A stretch of 64,000 nucleotides of DNA, taken from the NCBI RefSeq assembly GCF_009925085.1, contig NZ_JAABNR010000003.1:186001-250000 (forward strand), written 5' to 3'. Under the pieces are notes generated by a model. It ran no database searches, had not been told where the DNA came from, and saw only the letters and a list, made by a program, of their open reading frames with translations. Below are positions 60,752 through 64,000 of this stretch, piece by piece. A program made the position numbers and the translations under genes. Numbering within the stretch: position 1 is the first letter of the stretch; every line of letters starts with the position of its first letter. This DNA is from Stagnihabitans tardus. GTDB lineage: Bacteria > Pseudomonadota > Alphaproteobacteria > Rhodobacterales > Rhodobacteraceae.

Positions 60752-61986
60752 TCGGCAGCTCCTTGATAGGCGAGGTAATTTTGCAGCTTGTCGATGTGAT
60801 CGGCCACGAATTTCGCATCGTGCCAGACGCCCCAGATGAAGGCCGAGCCCCGGCGCGAGAGCCAGGGCAGGCCCACGAAATAGAAGCCCGTCACATCCGT
60901 CACGCCGCGCTTGTGCTGCGGCTTGTTGTCCTTCACCACCGGGACATCCAGCCAAGAATAGTCGTTCTCGAAGCCCGTGGCCCAGATGATCGTGCGGATG
61001 CCCTCGGCCTTCAGGTCGAGGCTCCGGATCGGATGCGTCACGCAATCGGGGTCGGGGGGGATGACATGGGCCTCGGGCTCTTCGGGCAGGGTCAGGCCAT
61101 GGGCGGTGACGAAAGCGTCGGCCTCGGCCAGGACGGCCAGGTAATCGGCGTCCCCCTTGGCGATGTTCGCCGCGAGGTCGTTCGCGAAGGTCATGACGCC
61201 GTTGTCATAGGCCTCGGCCCGGCCGGTCAGGATCAGGCCCTCATGCGCGAGGCGGCGGAAGTCCATCGTCCGCCCACCATAGGCGCCCGAGACCGCGATG
61301 GTCACATGTTCGTTGCCCGGCTGATACTCCATGTCCCACTTGTTCAGGACCCCCAGCCACCAGCAGAAATCGCGGCCCCGATAGGCGCGCGGAGGCCGCC
61401 CATGGGGGCCCACCGCGATCCAGGTCTTGCGGCCCGCGCGCCGCAGCTCCTCGGCGATCTGCGCGCCCGACGAGCCCGCGCCGACCACCAGAACCCCGCC
61501 TTCGGGCAGGCTTTGCGGGTTGCGATAGGCGGTGGAATGCAGCTGGGTGATCGCAGGGTCCTCCACCATCTGCGGGATCACCGGCTTTTGAAACGGCCCG
61601 GTGGCCGAGATCACGTAATCGGCCTCGAAGTCTCCGGCGCTGGTTTCGACACGAAAGCCCGCGCGGCTGTCCAAGCGGCGGACCTTGGTCACCGTCACGC
61701 CGGTGCGGATCGGTGCGTTTATCTGCGCCGCATAACCCGCCATGTAATCGGCCACCTCCTCCTTGCCCGGGAAGCCGTCGGGGTCCGAGGAAAAGGTCCG
61801 GTTCGGAAAGCGGTCGTGCCACGCCGGGCCATTGGCGACCAGGCTGTCCCAGCGCGCCGTCCGCCAATTCTCGGCGATGCGGGCCTTTTCAAGCACGACA
61901 TGTTGCAGGCCGATGCGTTGCAGATGCTCGGACATCGCAATGCCCGCCTGGCCGCCGCCGACGACCAGGGCTTGAACCTTTTCCAT
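60748..61986 (-). CDS. flavin-containing monooxygenase-like protein
   Basis: A 412-residue FAD/NADPH enzyme. The FAD motif is ALVVGGGQAGIAMSEHLQRI and the NADPH motif is GVLVVGAGSSGAQIAEELRR. A further motif, IIWATGFENDYSW, is shared with the FMO and NAD(P)-binding flavoprotein class. It would hydroxylate a nitrogen, sulfur or carbon atom of a small organic substrate. GAGGTAAGTC precedes ATG 61986. It lies three bases after the Rieske gene, so the two are co-translated. Confidence 0.88.
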   Translation of the reverse strand: MEKVQALVVGGGQAGIAMSEHLQRIGLQHVVLEKARIAENWRTARWDSLVANGPAWHDRFPNRTFSSDPDGFPGKEEVADYMAGYAAQINAPIRTGVTVTKVRRLDSRAGFRVETSAGDFEADYVISATGPFQKPVIPQMVEDPAITQLHSTAYRNPQSLPEGGVLVVGAGSSGAQIAEELRRAGRKTWIAVGPHGRPPRAYRGRDFCWWLGVLNKWDMEYQPGNEHVTIAVSGAYGGRTMDFRRLAHEGLILTGRAEAYDNGVMTFANDLAANIAKGDADYLAVLAEADAFVTAHGLTLPEEPEAHVIPPDPDCVTHPIRSLDLKAEGIRTIIWATGFENDYSWLDVPVVKDNKPQHKRGVTDVTGFYFVGLPWLSRRGSAFIWGVWHDAKFVADHIDKLQNYLAYQGAAE

Positions 61987-61989
61987 GAC

Positions 61990-63111
61990 TTACCTCGTCT
62001 TGCGCGACAGATACTGCGCGAATTCGTAATTGGGCCGCTCCAGGTGGCTCAGCGGCCCCGGCTTCGCCATGCTGGACAGAAGACCCTGGTAGACCTTTTC
62101 CGTGCAGCCCTTGTCCTCGGCGTTGACCTCATCGAGCAGCGCCTTGACCTTGGCCAGATGCGCGGGCACCTCGGGATCGGCCAGCCAATCCGCGCTCATC
62201 CCCATGCCGAAGAGCACGTTCACATGGCCGGGATCGTCGGGGGTGAGGGAAAGATACCAAAAATACCCCGGCGTCAGCGTGATCAGCAAAGAGGGATAGA
62301 TCGCCAGGAGCCAGGTCTTGATCCGGTCCTCGCCTTGCAGCGTGGTGTTGGACGGATGCGCCAGGGCCAGGGGGACGCGGTCGTCCTTCAGGATCGAGTG
62401 ATAGTTGAAAGCCTCGGTCCCCTCGGGGCAGACCATCTCTTCCAGCCGAGAGGCCCCGCCGATCGTGCCCTTGTGGCACATCGGCAGGTGGTAGCTTTCC
62501 ATGAAATTCTCGGCCAGCACCTTCCAGTTGGTCGCCCAGCGGAAGGTCTCGCGATAGGTTTCCGTGTAGGTCGCCATATCCAGCGCCGGGATCAGCTCGC
62601 GCACGCCTTTCAGCGTGACCTCGGGCGAGGGCGCGGCGGGGTTCAGCGTCACGAGGATCCAGCCCTGCCAGATCTCGCAGCGCACCTGCGGCAAGGCATT
62701 GTCTTCCTTGCAGAAAGAGCCGTTCAACTGCATCGCGGGCGCGCCCCGGAGCGTCCCGTCGAGGTTGTAGGTCCAGGCGTGATAGGGGCAGACGATGAGC
62801 TTGGTATGCCCCCGCCCCTCCAGGAGCGTCGACATGCGGTGGCGGCAGACGTTGGACATGGCGCGGATGCCGGTGGCGTCGCGCAAGACGATGACGGGCT
62901 CTCCGGCGATGGTCAGGGTCATGTAGTCGCCGGGGTTGGGCAGGGTCTCGGCGCGACCGGCGCAGATCCATTCGGTGGCGAAGATGCGCGATTGCTCCAA
63001 GGCCAGGAAGTCGGCGTCGGTATAGACCGATTTCGGCATGGCATGGGCGCGCTCGAAAGGAGCGGAGACATTCTCCGCCAGCTCACGCGCCGCTTTGACC
63101 TCGATTCCCAT
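61990..63111 (-). CDS. Rieske non-haem iron oxygenase, alpha-subunit type
   Basis: A 373-residue protein. The Rieske 2Fe-2S ligands are CRHRMSTLL and, about 17 residues on, CPYHAW. The mononuclear iron motif is NWKVLAENFMESYHLPMCHK. Its family includes enzymes that demethylate quaternary amines (stachydrine, glycine betaine, carnitine) and aromatic-ring oxygenases. The start was set at ATG 63111 after GGGGTG; ATG 63123 is also in frame. It is the first gene of a tight operon with the flavin monooxygenase and RidA. A separate reductase is not in the window. Confidence 0.88.
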   Translation of the reverse strand: MGIEVKAARELAENVSAPFERAHAMPKSVYTDADFLALEQSRIFATEWICAGRAETLPNPGDYMTLTIAGEPVIVLRDATGIRAMSNVCRHRMSTLLEGRGHTKLIVCPYHAWTYNLDGTLRGAPAMQLNGSFCKEDNALPQVRCEIWQGWILVTLNPAAPSPEVTLKGVRELIPALDMATYTETYRETFRWATNWKVLAENFMESYHLPMCHKGTIGGASRLEEMVCPEGTEAFNYHSILKDDRVPLALAHPSNTTLQGEDRIKTWLLAIYPSLLITLTPGYFWYLSLTPDDPGHVNVLFGMGMSADWLADPEVPAHLAKVKALLDEVNAEDKGCTEKVYQGLLSSMAKPGPLSHLERPNYEFAQYLSRKTR

Positions 63112-63200
63112 GATGCACCCCATTCGCTATGGGTCAGGATGACAGGGTTCGGCGTAAATGGAACTAAATTCGATTGAACCCTGGGTTAGTCAAAGGCTAT

Positions 63201-63695
63201 TCAGATTTGACCCAAGGCCCAATTGGCGATCATCTGCGGATCGGGGGGGAGCTCTTGGCCCAGGTCCCCGGCGAACGAGAGGAGGTCGGGCAGGTTGACC
63301 GCATTGACTCCGACGATGACCGGGGTGCCCGCGCCCAGGGCCTCGGCGATCAGGGGCACGAAACCGCGCCCCATGGCTTCCAGCTTGCCGAACTTGTTGA
63401 CGATCATGACTCGGCCGCCGATCCCGTGGCGCGAGACCTCCATCACGACGCCCTCCAGCGCCCCGGTGTCGAGGCGGCAGCCCTTGGATTGGCTCCCAAG
63501 GTTCTGGTTGATCCGCATGACAGGCCCATCGGGCAGGACGCGGATCAGCATGTCGCAGGTGGGATCAATGCAGGGGTCGGGGACGGTGACCGTGCCTTGC
63601 AGGGCGACCCCCGCTTGGGTCAGGATCTCGGCCGCCTCGGTCAGGCAGGTGCCGGTGGCTCCGTGGCCGCGCTGGGAGATATAGGCGAGTTTCAT
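63201..63695 (-). CDS. DUF2478 protein
   Basis: A 164-residue protein of the DUF2478 family: LAYISQRGHGATGTCLTEAA, DMLIRVLPDGPVMRINQNLG, RVMIVNKFGKLEAMGRGFVP and GTPVIVGVNAVNLPDLLSFA. The family is often found with molybdate transport genes and resembles a nucleotide-binding fold, but no reaction is known. The ATG at 63695 is the likely start. It precedes the Rieske gene by 89 bases on the same strand, so it may or may not share its transcript. Confidence 0.85.
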   Translation of the reverse strand: MKLAYISQRGHGATGTCLTEAAEILTQAGVALQGTVTVPDPCIDPTCDMLIRVLPDGPVMRINQNLGSQSKGCRLDTGALEGVVMEVSRHGIGGRVMIVNKFGKLEAMGRGFVPLIAEALGAGTPVIVGVNAVNLPDLLSFAGDLGQELPPDPQMIANWALGQI

Positions 63696-63718
63696 CAATG
63701 GCCCGCTTCTTTCAAATG

Positions 63719-63746
63719 CAAAGGCCCCGCCGAAGCGGGGCCCCAC
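63719..63746 (-). terminator. hairpin terminator upstream of DUF2478
   Basis: Stem GGCCCCGC (63723-63730) / GCGGGGCC (63735-63742) with loop CGAA; on the minus strand TTTGCATTT follows. It probably ends the transcript of the partial gene at the right edge. Confidence 0.6.
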
Positions 63747-63849
63747 AGCGCTGACCTATAACTTGCTTTCGTTACGCTGGCCAGCGGCCCTTGGAAGGGT
63801 CTTAATGCGGATGACATGAGCAGAGCCGCCACGCTATCAACATAGGCAT

Positions 63850-64000
63850 CTAGAGGTGCTTTGTCAAAGGCGAGAAGCCCAGACCATGCAGGACGCAACG
63901 TTTAATCTTTGTAAAACTATCGGTATCAATGGCCTCTGTTTGGTAACGGCGCCTGCCTGCCTTGTCTTTGCCAAGTGAGAGCAGATCGATCCTGTGCCAT
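63850..64000 (-). CDS. C-terminal end of an unidentified protein, partial
   Basis: A minus-strand frame enters from the right edge and ends at TAG (63850-63852), giving 49 residues, among them AIDTDSFTKIKRCVLHGLGF. The last part resembles the effector domain of LysR proteins (pattern GLG followed by a short strand), but such domains normally run 40-60 residues further, so this may be a truncated copy. The DNA here is noticeably AT-richer than the rest of the window. Identification is tentative. Confidence 0.3.
   Translation of the reverse strand, partial: WHRIDLLSLGKDKAGRRRYQTEAIDTDSFTKIKRCVLHGLGFSPLTKHL

Noticed and set aside
60763-63177. 804-codon plus-strand frame over the monooxygenase and Rieske genes
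   Set aside because: It runs antisense to two genes with complete cofactor motifs.
63747-63849. Possible tRNA near the right edge
   Set aside because: No cloverleaf or T-loop (GTTCRA) pattern could be formed on either strand.

Overview
The window is GC-rich (roughly two thirds G+C), densely coding DNA from an alphaproteobacterium of the order Rhodobacterales (Rhodobacter/Paracoccus relatives). The strongest markers are the divergent regB / senC-regA-hvrA redox-control locus, in which RegA ends in the near-invariant DNA-binding helix of that group; a CTTG-N17-CTTATATAGG heat-shock promoter of the alphaproteobacterial RpoH type ahead of hslO; and NDUFAF5-like, TamA/TamB and DUF1028/DUF2478 genes. 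No rRNA, tRNA, CRISPR array, insertion sequence or complete prophage was seen.

Layout. 1-6.3 kb: a truncated PAS sensor gene, regB, senC (Sco1-like), regA, hvrA, a GcvA-like LysR gene, a 26-codon small ORF and an HD hydrolase. 6.5-21.9 kb: a cell-surface glycan/secretion block, all on the + strand. It holds two large proteins without a recognised function, a GT2-GT4 fusion glycosyltransferase, a GT8 glycosyltransferase with a long helical insert, a sulfotransferase, a fatty-acid-hydroxylase/sterol-desaturase-type membrane enzyme, an RTX protein with a seven-repeat beta-propeller-like front half, and a GT4 enzyme. 22-33 kb: a leucine-rich-repeat protein with a local drop in GC, NUDIX hydrolase, Hsp33, CoA pyrophosphatase and CCA-type nucleotidyltransferase, then a heterodimeric ABC exporter preceded by a 10-codon leader ORF, and an RlmD-like rRNA methyltransferase. 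32-38 kb: cell-wall genes (two L,D-transpeptidases, a CAP lipoprotein), two tandem paralogous tiny secreted proteins, ferrochelatase, an NDUFAF5-like methyltransferase, ComF, glutaredoxin, a Nit hydrolase and MarR.

39-48 kb is an exopolysaccharide locus related to the E. coli yjbEFGH and group-4 capsule (gfc) systems. It has a Wza-type export lipoprotein, a sugar epimerase, the initiating phosphoglycosyl transferase, a FlaA1/WbpM-type dehydratase, YjbH, YjbF and a small Thr-rich YjbE-like protein. It is followed by a BrkB-family membrane protein, TamB-TamA, UbiG and prolyl iminopeptidase.

55-63.7 kb is a minus-strand catabolic cluster. It comprises an amidohydrolase, a trimethylamine-dehydrogenase-family flavoprotein, LysR, DUF1028, RidA, a flavin monooxygenase, a Rieske oxygenase and DUF2478. 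The set looks like oxidative demethylation of an N-methylated compound, but the aromatic residues that bind trimethylamine are mostly missing, so the substrate is unknown.

The last 150 bases are AT-richer and hold only the C-terminal end of a minus-strand ORF. Assignments come from reading sequences and remembered family motifs; no database search was run.
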